Shown: positions 1-9,298, numbered from the stretch's first letter. The stretch is DNA of 64,000 bases from Pelotomaculum sp. DTU098 (GCA_001512635.1 LFSA01000110.1:1-64000); one strand, 5' to 3'. A program made the numbers and translations. The notes: a model not told the origin generated them from the sequence alone.

Positions 1-155
1 ATGGATACGAGGGGCATTATGGCAGGTTTCAGAGTCCGGCCAGTAATCTGGTAAGCTAGCTTGCTTGGAAGGCCCGCCGGTGGCAAAGCAGGGTCTCCCG
101 GGCCGGTCACCCGGTATAATTCGCTTGTTTTTTGCCTGTTGAGGTATTCCTCCTT

Positions 156-842
156 TCACTTTCTGGAGTAATAGCCCAGGTAATACTCTATGTACTTCCG
201 GACTTCTTCAGCTGGTTTGTAGATCCCAAAGTGGCCCTCGCAGAGGATGTCCGCATTTAAATTGATTAGCTTGCGCATGGATTCCCGCCACAATTTCATA
301 TTTGCTCCCCAGGAGGAATCAAACGGCCCGTGGATATCCTGGCCGAATAAGATCCTGGCCCCGTTTACATCCAGATAAGGGCTGATTCCCCCCGGAGTGT
401 GGCCGGGGGTATGCAGGCAATGTAAAGCCCTGTTTCCTACGACAACATCCTGCAGATCACCCTTTAACACTATATCCACCTGTACGGGGCGGTAATTGAC
501 CCGGTAGTACCATGCCGCAGTCAGTTCAGGCTTTCCCTCAGAAACCGCCTTGCAATCCAGCTGGTGACACACCACCTGCGCTCCCAGCTCCCGGAAATAG
601 GACAAACCCCCTATGTGATCAATGTGCCCGTGGGTAACGATGATGTATTTCAGCAGGGATTTGTCCAAACCAAGTTTTTCGATGTTCTCCAGAATAGACC
701 GGCTTGAATACCCGAGACCCGCATCCACCAGGGCCAGCTCGGTGCCGCCGTCAACAAGGTAGACACAACAATCACGACCATCTGTTATTTGAGGCCCGCC
801 GACAATATACACACCTTCAGCAACCCGCTCAGGTTTTTTCAT
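156..842 (-). CDS. MBL-fold metallo-hydrolase
   Basis: A 228-residue metallo-beta-lactamase-fold hydrolase, probably cytoplasmic. The metal-binding signature THGHIDH lies near residue 70, followed by HTPGHTPGG near residue 146 and a later GQDIHG aspartate motif. These are the zinc/iron ligands of the family. The start is ATG behind an AGGAGGGAGGG tract on the minus strand. Length is typical of single-domain hydrolases of the glyoxalase II/ flavodiiron-like branch. No partner gene is adjacent, so the substrate cannot be named; hydrolysis of a thioester or lactone is only a family-level guess. Family assignment is secure, function is not. Confidence 0.9.
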   Translation of the reverse strand: MKKPERVAEGVYIVGGPQITDGRDCCVYLVDGGTELALVDAGLGYSSRSILENIEKLGLDKSLLKYIIVTHGHIDHIGGLSYFRELGAQVVCHQLDCKAVSEGKPELTAAWYYRVNYRPVQVDIVLKGDLQDVVVGNRALHCLHTPGHTPGGISPYLDVNGARILFGQDIHGPFDSSWGANMKLWRESMRKLINLNADILCEGHFGIYKPAEEVRKYIEYYLGYYSRK

Positions 843-1506
843 TACGAAAAATACCCTCCCTCCTATGATGGTTGTCGCCCGTAACCCGAAAACACCCCTC
901 TATTAGGTGCTTTTACCACCTTCTCATTCCCATCCTATTTTTTCCCTTTGCGACAGCTGCAGTAACCCGGTTTTTCGCCCTCAGGTATTATTTCCACCAC
1001 TATCATTCTATCCAGTATCTCCTATTAACACTTGAATATCGTAATCTCTCATATCCTCCTCTATATTAGTAACAAATCATGTCCAGCTGAATAATTTTGT
1101 TTATTTCCACAATCTCAACATCATCCTCTAATCCCATGGCCCTCAGCTTTCGCTGCTCGTAGTTCATAATAAGGTATTCCACAACACAGCTATTATCTTT
1201 TACGAGCCATCTACCGACCTTGATCAACTGTCATATCTCGCTGATTTAGGGATATAAACACTCTTTGTTCTTAACGGTCAATGTTCCTAACGGTAAATGG
1301 TTTCGGACTAAATGCAGATCATTCCTCTTGCAGAATTAGTAAAACCATCCCAAAAAATAGACATTATTCTTCCTCCTGCTGGTGTCGCGCCAGCGGCATG
1401 TATGTCTAACATAAAAATACCAGATCCTTACTCACTAACCAGTCATTCTGCCAATCCAAAAGTAACTTCGTTAAGAAAATTTTATGGCACTTAAACCAAA
1501 AAACCG
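843..1506. other. gene-poor intergenic region
   Basis: AT-rich spacer between the MBL gene and the GntR promoter. It contains one short minus-strand coding-like stretch (listed separately) and several open frames with no ribosome-binding site and no recognisable protein. Nothing else could be supported. Confidence 0.5.
1066..1227 (-). pseudogene. short coding-like remnant, unknown
   Basis: A 53-codon minus-strand frame, from a possible TTG to a TAA, whose product looks protein-like: it contains VKDNSCVVEYLIMNYEQRK and then LEDDVEIVEINKII. The composition (charged, amphipathic helices) is unlike the random frames around it. A stop lies just upstream of the TTG and there is no good ribosome-binding site, so it is more likely the C-terminal remnant of a lost gene than a functional small protein. 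The family was not recognised. Confidence 0.3.
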
Positions 1507-1535
1507 TTTACAAACCCAGGTAATGGTTATATAAT
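1507..1535 (+). promoter_or_regulatory. sigma-A promoter of the GntR/ABC operon
   Basis: TTTACA (1507-1512), a 17-base spacer and a perfect TATAAT (1530-1535). It is followed directly by the palindromic operator and, about 60 bases later, the GntR start codon. Confidence 0.8.
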
Positions 1536-1575
1536 CTTATTGTACTAACTGTATTATTTATGTTAGTACAATAAG
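1536..1575. promoter_or_regulatory. palindromic operator, probably for the GntR repressor
   Basis: Perfect inverted repeat with 14-base arms (CTTATTGTACTAAC and its complement) separated by 12 bases. It starts right after the -10 box, so it covers the expected transcription start. This is an ideal position for autorepression by the YtrA-type regulator encoded just downstream. The binding protein is inferred from position only. Confidence 0.7.
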
Positions 1576-1594
1576 TACTGAAAGGAGGGGTTCT

Positions 1595-1984
1595 ATGTTT
1601 GAACTGAACCTGCGCAGCCGTGCGCCCGTGTATGAACAGCTGGTGGAAAAAATTAAAGAGCTGATCATCAACAATGTGCTGAAACCAGATCAGCAATTGC
1701 CGGCCGTACGGGTACTGGCAAGTGAGCTGACCATCAACCCCAACACAATCCAGAAGGCTTACCGGGAACTGGAACACCGGGGTTATATTTATTCCGTGCC
1801 CGGCAAAGGCAGTTTTGTCAAACCTGCTGTTCCAGGTACCAACAATGCCAGGCTGCAGGCTCTGGAAAAGGAGCTGGGGAAAATTATATCTGAAATGCTC
1901 TATCTGGGTGTACCCCCTCAGGAAATTATCAACATGGTCAAAAAGCAGTTAGCTAACAAAGAAGGAGGTAAGCTGGATGATTGA
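1595..1984 (+). CDS. GntR-family (YtrA-type) transcriptional regulator
   Basis: 129 residues. The N-terminal winged helix (about residues 10-72) carries the GntR signature: PVYEQLVEKIKELI, LPAVRVLASELTINPNTIQKAYREL, then a wing ending GKGSFV. The C-terminal part is only about 50 residues of helix, as in the short YtrA subfamily, which lacks a ligand-binding domain and usually represses a neighbouring ABC transporter. ATG follows AAGGAGGGG. Its stop overlaps the start of the ABC ATPase by 8 bases, so the two are translationally coupled. It probably binds the palindrome just upstream. Confidence 0.92.
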   Translation: MFELNLRSRAPVYEQLVEKIKELIINNVLKPDQQLPAVRVLASELTINPNTIQKAYRELEHRGYIYSVPGKGSFVKPAVPGTNNARLQALEKELGKIISEMLYLGVPPQEIINMVKKQLANKEGGKLDD

Positions 1985-2876
1985 AATAGAAAGGGTCAGT
2001 AAGTGTTTCCAGGAAACGGAAGCCCTGAAGGAAGTCAGCCTGTCAGTGCGCCAGGGTTCCATTTACGGCCTGGTCGGTTCCAACGGAGCCGGAAAGACGA
2101 CTCTTTTAAAGGTTCTGGCCGGCATTTACAAACCGGATTCGGGCACACTCACCATAGATTCTCAACCGGTATTTGAAAACTTCCCCATCAAGGCACGCAC
2201 TGCTTTTATTCCCGACGCGCCATATCATTTCCCCAACTTTACGATTAAAGATATGGCTCATTTCTATGCCCGGGTCTATCCCCGGTGGAACCAGGCCCGT
2301 TTCGATAAACTGGGAGAAGTTTTTAACATGGAGACTAAACGGCGGATCAGAACCCTGTCCAAAGGGATGCAGCGCCAGGTTTCCTTCTGGCTCAGTTTGT
2401 CCTTGATGCCGGATGTACTGATCCTGGATGAGCCCCTGGACGGTTTGGACCCGGTGATGCGGAAAAAAGTAAAGAACCTCATTATTCAGGATGTGGCAGA
2501 AAGAAATATGACCGTAATCATATCTTCCCACAACCTGCGCGACCTGGAAGACATCTGCGATTACATAGGTATTTTACACCAGGGGGAAATGCTGCTCCAA
2601 AGGGATTTAGATGACTTAAAATCAGACGTGCACAAAATTCAAATTGCCTTCAGGGACGATCCGCCCCCGGACCTGCTGCAGGGGCTGCAGGTGCTGTATC
2701 AGGAAAAAAGAGGCAGCGTGCTGATTCTCATCGTCCGCGGCCCTTTTAAAGAAATAATCAGCCGCATGGAGTCGTATCACCCGGCAATTCTGGACATTCT
2801 GCCGCTCACCCTGGAGGAAATATTTATCTACGAAATGGGGGATAGAGGCTATGAAATCAAAAACGTCCTTTATTAG
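1977..2876 (+). CDS. ABC transporter ATP-binding protein
   Basis: 299-residue ABC ATPase. Walker A GSNGAGKTT lies near residue 35, the signature is variant (LSKGMQRQ near residue 125), and Walker B VLILDEPLDGLDP near residue 147 is followed by the switch histidine in SSHNLRDLED. The C-terminal about 80 residues form an accessory domain typical of YtrB/EcsA-like exporters. ATG follows GGAGGTAAGC. It is the second gene of the GntR operon and overlaps the permease gene by 26 bases. The transported substrate is unknown; cell-envelope or drug/peptide stress is the usual theme for YtrA-controlled ABC systems. Confidence 0.93.
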   Translation: MIEIERVSKCFQETEALKEVSLSVRQGSIYGLVGSNGAGKTTLLKVLAGIYKPDSGTLTIDSQPVFENFPIKARTAFIPDAPYHFPNFTIKDMAHFYARVYPRWNQARFDKLGEVFNMETKRRIRTLSKGMQRQVSFWLSLSLMPDVLILDEPLDGLDPVMRKKVKNLIIQDVAERNMTVIISSHNLRDLEDICDYIGILHQGEMLLQRDLDDLKSDVHKIQIAFRDDPPPDLLQGLQVLYQEKRGSVLILIVRGPFKEIISRMESYHPAILDILPLTLEEIFIYEMGDRGYEIKNVLY

Positions 2877-4905
2877 CATGGGCATTCTGCTCAATGATTT
2901 TAAAAGGTTTTCCTGGATCGGTGCCGGCTACCTCCTGGCCCTCCTGGCAATTGTTCCCCTGAAGATCCTCATGCTGTACAGCAGGGCCCAGGATCTCCGG
3001 ATAAATGACACAACTGCCTATTTACGCATATTCCAGTTTGATTATTACTCACCAATTCAGATCCTGGTACTGATTGTAGTTCCCGTGCTGACCGGACTGC
3101 TGTTGTTTCGCTATTTACAGGACAGCCGGGCGGCAGATATGGCCCACGCTTTACCTGTCAGGCGGGAAGCCCTCTATAACACCCATGTCGTTGCAGGCCT
3201 AATCTTTCTCTTTGTACCGCTTATCCTTACCGCCCTGGTCTCCTGGGGCCTGGTGTCCGGTCTGGGAATTGAAGATGTAAAGGGCATAAATATTCTAACC
3301 TGGTTAGCCAATTGCCTGCTGTTTAACCTGTTGTTTTTTATCTGCTGCGTGGCTGTGGGTATGGTTACCGGCATGACCACCTTGCAGGGTGTTTTAACTT
3401 ATATACTGCTGTTCCTGCCCAGCGGGCTGTCCGTACTTTTGCTGCATAACCTGAACCAGTACGTCTACGGTTTCGCTTACGATTACTATTTTTCATCCAA
3501 AATAGAATACCTTTCGCCTCTGACCAGGCTTACCGATATCGCCAGAAATCCTTTTCAACCCGGAGAAATTGCCATTTACCTGGGCATCAGTATCCTTTTG
3601 TACTTTGTTGGCAGAAGCCTTTACCTGCGGCGACATACCGAAACGGCCGGCAGCGCCATTACCTTCCAGGTGCTGCGCCCTGTTTTCAAGTACTCGGTAA
3701 CCTTTTGCTTTATGCTGCTGGTGGGAAGTTATTTCAACGCGGTTCAAGAAAGTTGGGCCTGGACCTATTTTGGTTACTTGATTGGTTCCCTCCTGGCCTA
3801 TTTCCTGATTGAAATACTCTTGAACAAATCCCTGCAGGTATTTCAGGGACGCCAGTTCAGGAATTACGGCATTTACGCCCTGGCCATGGTCGTACTGCTG
3901 GGCCTCTTACATTTCGACTGGACCGGTTATGAAAAAAGACTGCCCCCGATTAGTGAAATAAAAAGCGTCTACATGGACAGCTCATTCTACCCTTTAATCT
4001 ACCAGCCTTCCAGTGATCCGGCTGCCCAGGCTGTTGACTATATTTACACACCGGTCAAGGCCATCTATACAGATCAAGAAAACATAGCCCGTATTCATGC
4101 GCTGCACCGGCAAATAATCGCCAACGGCCCGGATCATAAAAAACCCTCCCTGTCTCAAAGGAGGAACACGGAGCGCATCTGCCTGGCCTATGAACTGGCC
4201 GGCGGCAAGCGTATGTACCGGCAGTATGATATTTACATCCCGGATTATACCGGCAATTTGAAACCGATCTATGAATCGCGGGAATATAAAGAAATGCATA
4301 ATCAAATATTCAGCGTCAATCCGGCTGAAGTCGACTTTATAGATATTATTGATTATGAGTCGGACAAGCACTTGCGCCTGGTCGATCCTGAGCTAATTGC
4401 CCAGGCCATCGAACATCTGAAGACCGACATCTATGCTGAAAACTACGAGGAAATAGTAAATATAAACAGCAAACCACCCTGGGCTAGTATCAACTTCCAT
4501 CTTAAAAACATACAGACCCGCTCTTACAGCCAGGAGTGGAAAAAAACATACACCAATTTCGAACAGTGGCTCAAAGATACCGGAAAATATGAACAGGCCC
4601 GGCTGCTCCCGGGAACGGATATTACTTGCGCCTATATAGACAGGATTACCGCAAGGGACGAAAAAGACATCGAAGTACCCTATGTAAAAGCGCGGCACAT
4701 TGTTCTTGCGGAATTGGAAAAAAGGCCCGGGATCTTAAAAATCACCGACCCGGAACAACTGGAGTGGTGTCTTAGAGAGTATTTTAGAAACGGCGAACAG
4801 GCAGCCTACGAAATATTCTTTATCCGCAATAACGGAGATATAATCTCCGGCTTCCTGGGAGAAGCCGGCACCCCGGCTTTTATCCAAGAGCACTTTGCCA
4901 GGTAG
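2851..4905 (+). CDS. ABC transporter membrane protein (YtrC/D-like)
   Basis: 684 residues. The first about 360 are strongly hydrophobic, with around ten predicted membrane segments. They include the motif DSRAADMAHALPVRREALYNTH after the second segment, typical of ABC-2-type permeases next to YtrB-like ATPases. Residues about 365-684 are hydrophilic and probably form an extracytoplasmic domain. It is the last gene of the operon; an ATG at 2851 overlaps the ATPase end, and a second ATG at 2878 is possible. A hairpin and then a strong terminator follow. Confidence 0.85.
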   Translation: MKSKTSFISMGILLNDFKRFSWIGAGYLLALLAIVPLKILMLYSRAQDLRINDTTAYLRIFQFDYYSPIQILVLIVVPVLTGLLLFRYLQDSRAADMAHALPVRREALYNTHVVAGLIFLFVPLILTALVSWGLVSGLGIEDVKGINILTWLANCLLFNLLFFICCVAVGMVTGMTTLQGVLTYILLFLPSGLSVLLLHNLNQYVYGFAYDYYFSSKIEYLSPLTRLTDIARNPFQPGEIAIYLGISILLYFVGRSLYLRRHTETAGSAITFQVLRPVFKYSVTFCFMLLVGSYFNAVQESWAWTYFGYLIGSLLAYFLIEILLNKSLQVFQGRQFRNYGIYALAMVVLLGLLHFDWTGYEKRLPPISEIKSVYMDSSFYPLIYQPSSDPAAQAVDYIYTPVKAIYTDQENIARIHALHRQIIANGPDHKKPSLSQRRNTERICLAYELAGGKRMYRQYDIYIPDYTGNLKPIYESREYKEMHNQIFSVNPAEVDFIDIIDYESDKHLRLVDPELIAQAIEHLKTDIYAENYEEIVNINSKPPWASINFHLKNIQTRSYSQEWKKTYTNFEQWLKDTGKYEQARLLPGTDITCAYIDRITARDEKDIEVPYVKARHIVLAELEKRPGILKITDPEQLEWCLREYFRNGEQAAYEIFFIRNNGDIISGFLGEAGTPAFIQEHFAR

Positions 4906-4915
4906 AATAACAGGC

Positions 4916-4941
4916 GGGACAGGAGACAGGTATCCTGTCCC
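4916..4941 (+). terminator. hairpin after the ABC operon
   Basis: Nine-base-pair perfect stem GGGACAGGA/TCCTGTCCC with an 8-base loop, 10 bases after the permease stop. There is no T-run, so it is a transcript-end or stabilising hairpin rather than a full intrinsic terminator. Confidence 0.5.
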
Positions 4942-4998
4942 GTTCCATAATGATTAATAATTAATCGCTACTTTGAGTTTTCTAATGAAATAAGTATC

Positions 4999-5046
4999 AC
5001 CGCAGAAGGGTATTTTTTCCAAATAACCTTCTGCGGTCGTTTTTTA
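4999..5046 (+). terminator. intrinsic terminator of the GntR/ABC operon
   Basis: Stem ACCGCAGAAGG paired with CCTTCTGCGGT (17-base loop), followed by CG and a run of Ts. A canonical Rho-independent terminator for the plus-strand operon. Confidence 0.85.
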
Positions 5047-5088
5047 TACTTTCAATCATTATTAAAACTATTAAAATACCGCCTGTCC

Positions 5089-5376
5089 AATCCTCTAACA
5101 CGAGGTCATCTTTTTCCACAGCGGCTTTCTGCAGCCCTTGCGGCTCAAGGCCTCCAGGCACCGATTTGCAGGAGGTCCGTGAAAGGCCGGTTTTTCCGGT
5201 AAAAACACTTGTATTTCGCATTTTACATTATATAGTTTATTCTCACTATCTCCTCCATTCTCTTGTTTTCTTCAGATTAAACCCCTATGCAGTGCCTCCC
5301 CCCTTTTTGGGGTAAAAAGACCTCCTGCATTTATTCCTAAATTTTACATTCTACGTAATTTTATTTTTTCTTTCTC
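5089..5376. repeat. dispersed repeat, copy A (longest)
   Basis: About 290 bases that recur, diverged, at 9042-9298 and in part at 8971-9002 and 11934-11991. Shared landmarks are CTCTAACACGAGGTCAT at the left end, TTTGCAGGAGGTC inside, CCCCCCTTTTTGGGGTAAAA, ACCTCCTGCATTTATTCC and AAATTTTACATTCTAC at the right end. TGCAGGAGGTC and GACCTCCTGCA form an inverted pair about 150 bases apart. On the minus strand both long copies keep one reading frame containing SCKSVPGGLEPQGLQ and ending near DLVLED, with largely synonymous differences, so the element may derive from a coding sequence plus its leader. Confidence 0.75.
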
Positions 5377-5552
5377 TCATAATGTCATAATTTCAATATT
5401 AGACCGCCTGAACTTATTAAAAAGTTTTAATCATAAGCCTGTGCCGTATTAGCATATAGCTTGTAAGCTGTATTAACACATAGCATGTAAAAATTACCCT
5501 TTGAATGAATTGAGCTTTTTGCTTATTGAACTTAACCTGTGAGGCTGGGGAA

Positions 5553-6824
5553 TCATATAATAAACTTTTCTTTAACCACTTTTAATAATGATTCCCTTGT
5601 GTTTAGTGCCGGATCTTCTAACACAAGCTCCAACAGGTTTTTACTAATTGCACCTATTTGCGGACCCGGCGGAAACCCCATATCGATAAGATCCCGCCCA
5701 CTTATAGCCAGGTCTTTGACACCTAACGGTTCCTTTCTGTCCAGAATTGAGTTTGCCTCTTCACTCATTCTATCGACTGCGCTGGTGTCGAAAGGTCTGG
5801 CAGAGCCCTTGATATCAGCTAATTGCAGTTCAAAAAGATCGTTCAGGTTTTCAGCGCCGACCCTTCTGATTAACCTTTTAATACCGGAGGTTGAAATCTG
5901 GGTATACCTGCTGGTATGCTCCTTAATAAGGCTTGTTACGGAGGCAATTGTTTCGTTGCTGAACTTCAGCCTGTTTAGTATAACCCTCGCCATCTGCTCT
6001 CCAACGATATTGTGGTTAAAGAAGTGGCCCTCACCCTTTTCGTCCAATGAGAAAGTTACGGGTTTGGCAACATCGTGCAAAAGGGCAGCCAGCCTCACAT
6101 TCAGGATCGCCGGTGTATTGTCCAGGACAGCCAGGGTATGTTCAAACACATCCCTGTCGTGATGCCTGTTTCGCTGCTCAAAGCCCACGCACTCTGTAAG
6201 TTCCGGTATTATATGCCGCAGCAGGCCGCATTCCTGCAGCAACCTAACCCCGCGGCCGGGGCTGCCGCTCAGCAATATCTTGCAGAGCTCGTCGCGCACC
6301 CTCTCTGCCGCAGTTTCCTTTATCAAATGGTTATTTTCTATGATTCCCGCCTTCGTCTCTACATGCAGCCTGAAGTCCAAATTTACAGCAAACCTGACTG
6401 CCCTCATTAGCCTCAATGGGTCTTCCCGGAAGCGCTGCTCCGGTTTGCCGACCGTCCTTATAACCTTATTCTTTATGTCATCAACACCACCGAAGTAGTC
6501 ATATACTTTCCCATTGATATCCATCGCCAGGGAGTTCATAGTGAAATCCCTTCTGGAAAGGTCATGTTCCAGGCTCTTAAAAGAAGTGACTTCGAAACTC
6601 GCATTATTTTCAACCACAATTACCGTGCCGTGCTTTTCTCCCACAGGTATCACTTTATCAAAAATTTCTTTAACCTGGGCCGGGGATGCTGAAGTTATTA
6701 TATCGTGGTCATGAGGTTCCCTCCCCATGATCATGTCCCTGACGCTGCCGCCGACCAGGTAAGCCTGATAACCCCCTGACAACAACCTCTTCATAATCAT
6801 CTTTACACAACTTGGTATTTTCAT
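5553..6824 (-). CDS. cca: CCA tRNA nucleotidyltransferase
   Basis: 423 residues. The enzyme adds or repairs the 3'-terminal CCA of tRNAs from CTP and ATP. The N-terminal class II nucleotidyltransferase head shows LVGGSVRD and the catalytic acidic pair in HDHDIITSA, then RRDFTMNSLAMD. The neck contains EDPLRLMRAVRFA. A central HD domain (HDRDVFEHTL, LAALLHDVAKP) follows, as in HD-containing CCA enzymes with phosphohydrolase activity. ATG is preceded by AAGGGAG. It stands alone, with the repeat zone on one side and a decayed gene upstream. Confidence 0.95.
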   Translation of the reverse strand: MKIPSCVKMIMKRLLSGGYQAYLVGGSVRDMIMGREPHDHDIITSASPAQVKEIFDKVIPVGEKHGTVIVVENNASFEVTSFKSLEHDLSRRDFTMNSLAMDINGKVYDYFGGVDDIKNKVIRTVGKPEQRFREDPLRLMRAVRFAVNLDFRLHVETKAGIIENNHLIKETAAERVRDELCKILLSGSPGRGVRLLQECGLLRHIIPELTECVGFEQRNRHHDRDVFEHTLAVLDNTPAILNVRLAALLHDVAKPVTFSLDEKGEGHFFNHNIVGEQMARVILNRLKFSNETIASVTSLIKEHTSRYTQISTSGIKRLIRRVGAENLNDLFELQLADIKGSARPFDTSAVDRMSEEANSILDRKEPLGVKDLAISGRDLIDMGFPPGPQIGAISKNLLELVLEDPALNTRESLLKVVKEKFII

Positions 6825-6883
6825 AAAACTCCCTTGTATTCATAAAATATTAAACAGTGTAAAACAAGTTTAGAGTGCTTAAA

Positions 6884-8407
6884 TTACATCCTCATGGTTT
6901 TCTGTCCTATTTGAAATGTCCTTGACTTGTTTTCATTCCTTTCATCTTTTAATTGTTTAAATTTTTTATTCAATTGCTTAAATGTCAGAAAAAACAATAA
7001 ACCTATACTTAACCACATAAATGATAATATTGCAATTAAAACACAAAGATGTGTACTCCAAGGTGGAGGATATCTTTTTTCTATGAAAAATGTAAATATA
7101 TTCAACACGGCAGCTGTTGATGTAAGCCCAACAAAGATAGTTTATAGAATCATTACAAATTTTTGAAATATGCTTTCTTTTCTCTGTTCTTCCTGAACTG
7201 ACAGGTCTGCAAGAATTTCAAGTTCAAAATGCAGTTCATGAAGCATTTCTTCTATTCCCAGTATTTTTCTGATTCTTCTATATAAAACGTCTTGGTGGTC
7301 CACATTGCTGACTTGTTGAAATACGGAACGCAACCTGAAGTCAGCAATACGCTTACGCATATTGAGTATATTATTGCCGGAACGTGAACCTACCCTACTG
7401 CAAAAATTTAACAAAGCAAATCGCTGGTGCAGCGCTAATATATAAATGTAGTAATAGGAATTCTGTAAGTTTTTTTGATATCCAGTGGTCATAAACTCAT
7501 TGGTTGTATTATCATCAACCAAGTAAACAATATTGTTCAGACCTTCTGTAGATATGCCCCAATAGCTATTTTCAAAAAACCTCAACACATTAGGATTATT
7601 TTCCAGATCAAATTCCTGAGGCGCTGGTTTGTAGGAAGGTTTGATAGCCCTGCGCATAAAAAACAGGAGTCTGCCCAGCTTTTCCTGCCAATCTTCTTCT
7701 TGCAGGAAAGACTTTCCCAGAATTAGAGCACTATAAACCAAAGCGGTGGAAGGTACTAGCTGTTCGCCAAATACCATTTCATGCTCGAAGTAACTGTCAA
7801 CACCATAACATTCAATGATTTTGGATGTGGTGCTGGCAAGTTGTAGAGTCACTAATTCATCCTTCTTGTAATATTTAAACTCTAGATCCCTTTTCCTTTT
7901 TAGACTCTTGGAAAAACAATTGGCGTCGATGACCGTATCAACGCTGAGATCAGGTGCTTTCATAATTTTTTCAAAGGGATATCCTTTTTCACTGCCGGCA
8001 GGATTAGCAAGGTGCTCTATATCATAAACCAAAAAACCAACCTGAGTTTCAAAAAGGAATAGTTCTACCTGTAATATCCGCATATAATAATATTCTTTTT
8101 TCCTGCGCACCATATAAACCAGTTGATTTTCTAATGGGAGATTATACTTTATTCTTCCATCTTCGGACATAACATAATGATGACCGATGGTCTCCTCCCA
8201 TTCATTATTACCATGTATTAGCCTCGATATATAATTGAACAACCGGTCAGTATTGAGATCCCTGGCAATCCAGTCAGGCTTACTATCATCACCAGGATTT
8301 AAAATCATTTCTACTGCATCTTTACTGTCCAATGTATAAGAAAAAGGTATAATTATTTTGTTTAACTGATAAACTATTTGTTCGGAATGATTAGCTTTCC
8401 TCCCCAA
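6884..8407 (-). pseudogene. CorA-like membrane protein gene interrupted by an in-frame TAA
   Basis: Residues 1-421 read as one protein with a beta-rich N-terminal half and long helices before a TAA at 7142-7144. The same frame then continues without a gap for another 86 codons, including TIFVGLTSTAAVLNIFTFF and LIAILSFMWLSIGLLFFLTF, two membrane helices, and a lysine-rich tail. This two-helix C-terminal end and overall layout resemble CorA-type membrane proteins. Without the TAA the product would be about 508 residues. Any protein started downstream would begin inside the first membrane helix, so the simplest reading is a nonsense mutation (CAA to TAA would suffice). The soluble 421-residue part may still be made. 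Confidence 0.7.
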
Positions 8408-8516
8408 TTACATGCCCCTTTCTACACGTCTGATATTTATCCCCCACAAGGTTTAAGCAAATCTTTACTCATGAGCATATTATGGATAAAAAAGAGGTGA
8501 AAACCGGATCAATTGA

Positions 8517-8946
8517 TCATCTTGTATGTATAAACATTCTCTGTATCTCTCCCAGCCAGTATTTGCCTTCATCAGTTAATTCATAGACTGGAATACTTGG
8601 TTAATTTGATTGATAGTATCCTGAATATTTTCCTCTACTTTCTTCTTATCAACACCCTTAGGGGTAAGTAAGCTGTATTCATATACTGGCCGATCATATA
8701 TGCCCTTCTGGAAAGGAGCGTATTTGTCATCATAACTGTCCTGAAAAAGTCATCCATCACGTCAATAGGTTTTTCAGCAACCAAAAGGTGGACTATCCCG
8801 CGGTTCATATAGGCTTCTATAGGCTTCTGTCAGGTCGTTTTCGTCTAATAACCTGCCATAAAGCATCTCATTATGCTCTTCCATTTTCATTACGGAATTA
8901 TTCCACAAACCTCCCAGACAGCCAAAAAAACCCCTCTAAAGAAAAA
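8517..8946 (-). pseudogene. degraded gene with several frameshifts, unknown family
   Basis: Successive minus-strand frames give continuous protein-like text: GCLGGLWNNSVMKMEEHNEM, then NRGIVHLLVAEKPIDVMDDF, then DSYDDKYAPFQKGIYDRPVY, then PVYELTDEGKYWLGEIQRMF to a TGA. The first break is a 10-base tandem duplication (TATAGGCTTC twice near 8815). The second is a T-run one base short near 8742, and the third an A-run one base short near 8595. Repairing these restores a single frame of about 140 residues with a winged-helix-like end. The family was not recognised. Confidence 0.65.
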
Positions 8947-8970
8947 TCTTAAGAAAGGTGTACATTAGAA

Positions 8971-9002
8971 ATCCTCTAAAACGAGGTCATCTTTGTCCAC
9001 AT
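8971..9002. repeat. dispersed repeat, end fragment D
   Basis: Carries AAATCCTCTAAAACGAGG and TCATCTTTGTCCACA, matching the left end of copies A and B, then diverges. On the minus strand it reads VDKDDLVLEDF followed by a stop, matching the end of the conserved frame in copy A. Confidence 0.6.
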
Positions 9003-9041
9003 TCTGGGATATCAAAGGGCACTGGGGGAAAAGTTCATGCT

Positions 9042-9298
9042 TCAATTCTTTAAAACGAGGTCATTTTTTTCCACAGCGGCCTCCTGGAGCCCTTGCGGCT
9101 CAAGACCTCCAGGCACTGATTTGCAGGAGGTCTGTGTAAGGCCGTTTTTTTGATAAAAATCCCTATATATCGCAATTTGCAATATATAGTTTATCTCCCG
9201 CTATCTCCTTCTTTCTCTTGCTCTTGTTTGCTTCAGATTAAATCCCTATGCAGTACCTCCCCCCTTTTTGGGGTAAAACGACCTCCTGCATTTATTCC
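9042..9298. repeat. dispersed repeat, copy B
   Basis: Aligns with copy A from AAAACGAGGTCAT through CTTGCGGCTCAAG, TTTGCAGGAGGTC, TTCAGATTAAA and CCTTTTTGGGGTAAAA to TGCATTTATTCC. It stops exactly where copy A continues with TAAATTTTACATTC. That missing right end is found at 11949-11991, beyond the Clp-like genes. The minus-strand frame TSCKSVPGGLEPQGLQ is conserved. Confidence 0.75.

Noticed and set aside
1-155. Plus-strand ATG frame at the left edge and a GC-rich hairpin
   Set aside because: The frame ends after 17 codons, and the hairpin pairs poorly and lacks a T-run on either strand.
872-1069. Open frame after the MBL gene on the plus strand
   Set aside because: No ribosome-binding site, low-complexity hydrophobic and aromatic product, no recognisable family.
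1312-1494. 60-codon plus-strand frame with some resemblance to a type I restriction specificity subunit
   Set aside because: Similarity is only a few residues, no ribosome-binding site; not enough to call a remnant.
5539-6162. Long plus-strand open frame opposite cca
   Set aside because: Fully antisense to a clear CCA-adding enzyme gene; serine/leucine-rich as expected of a shadow.
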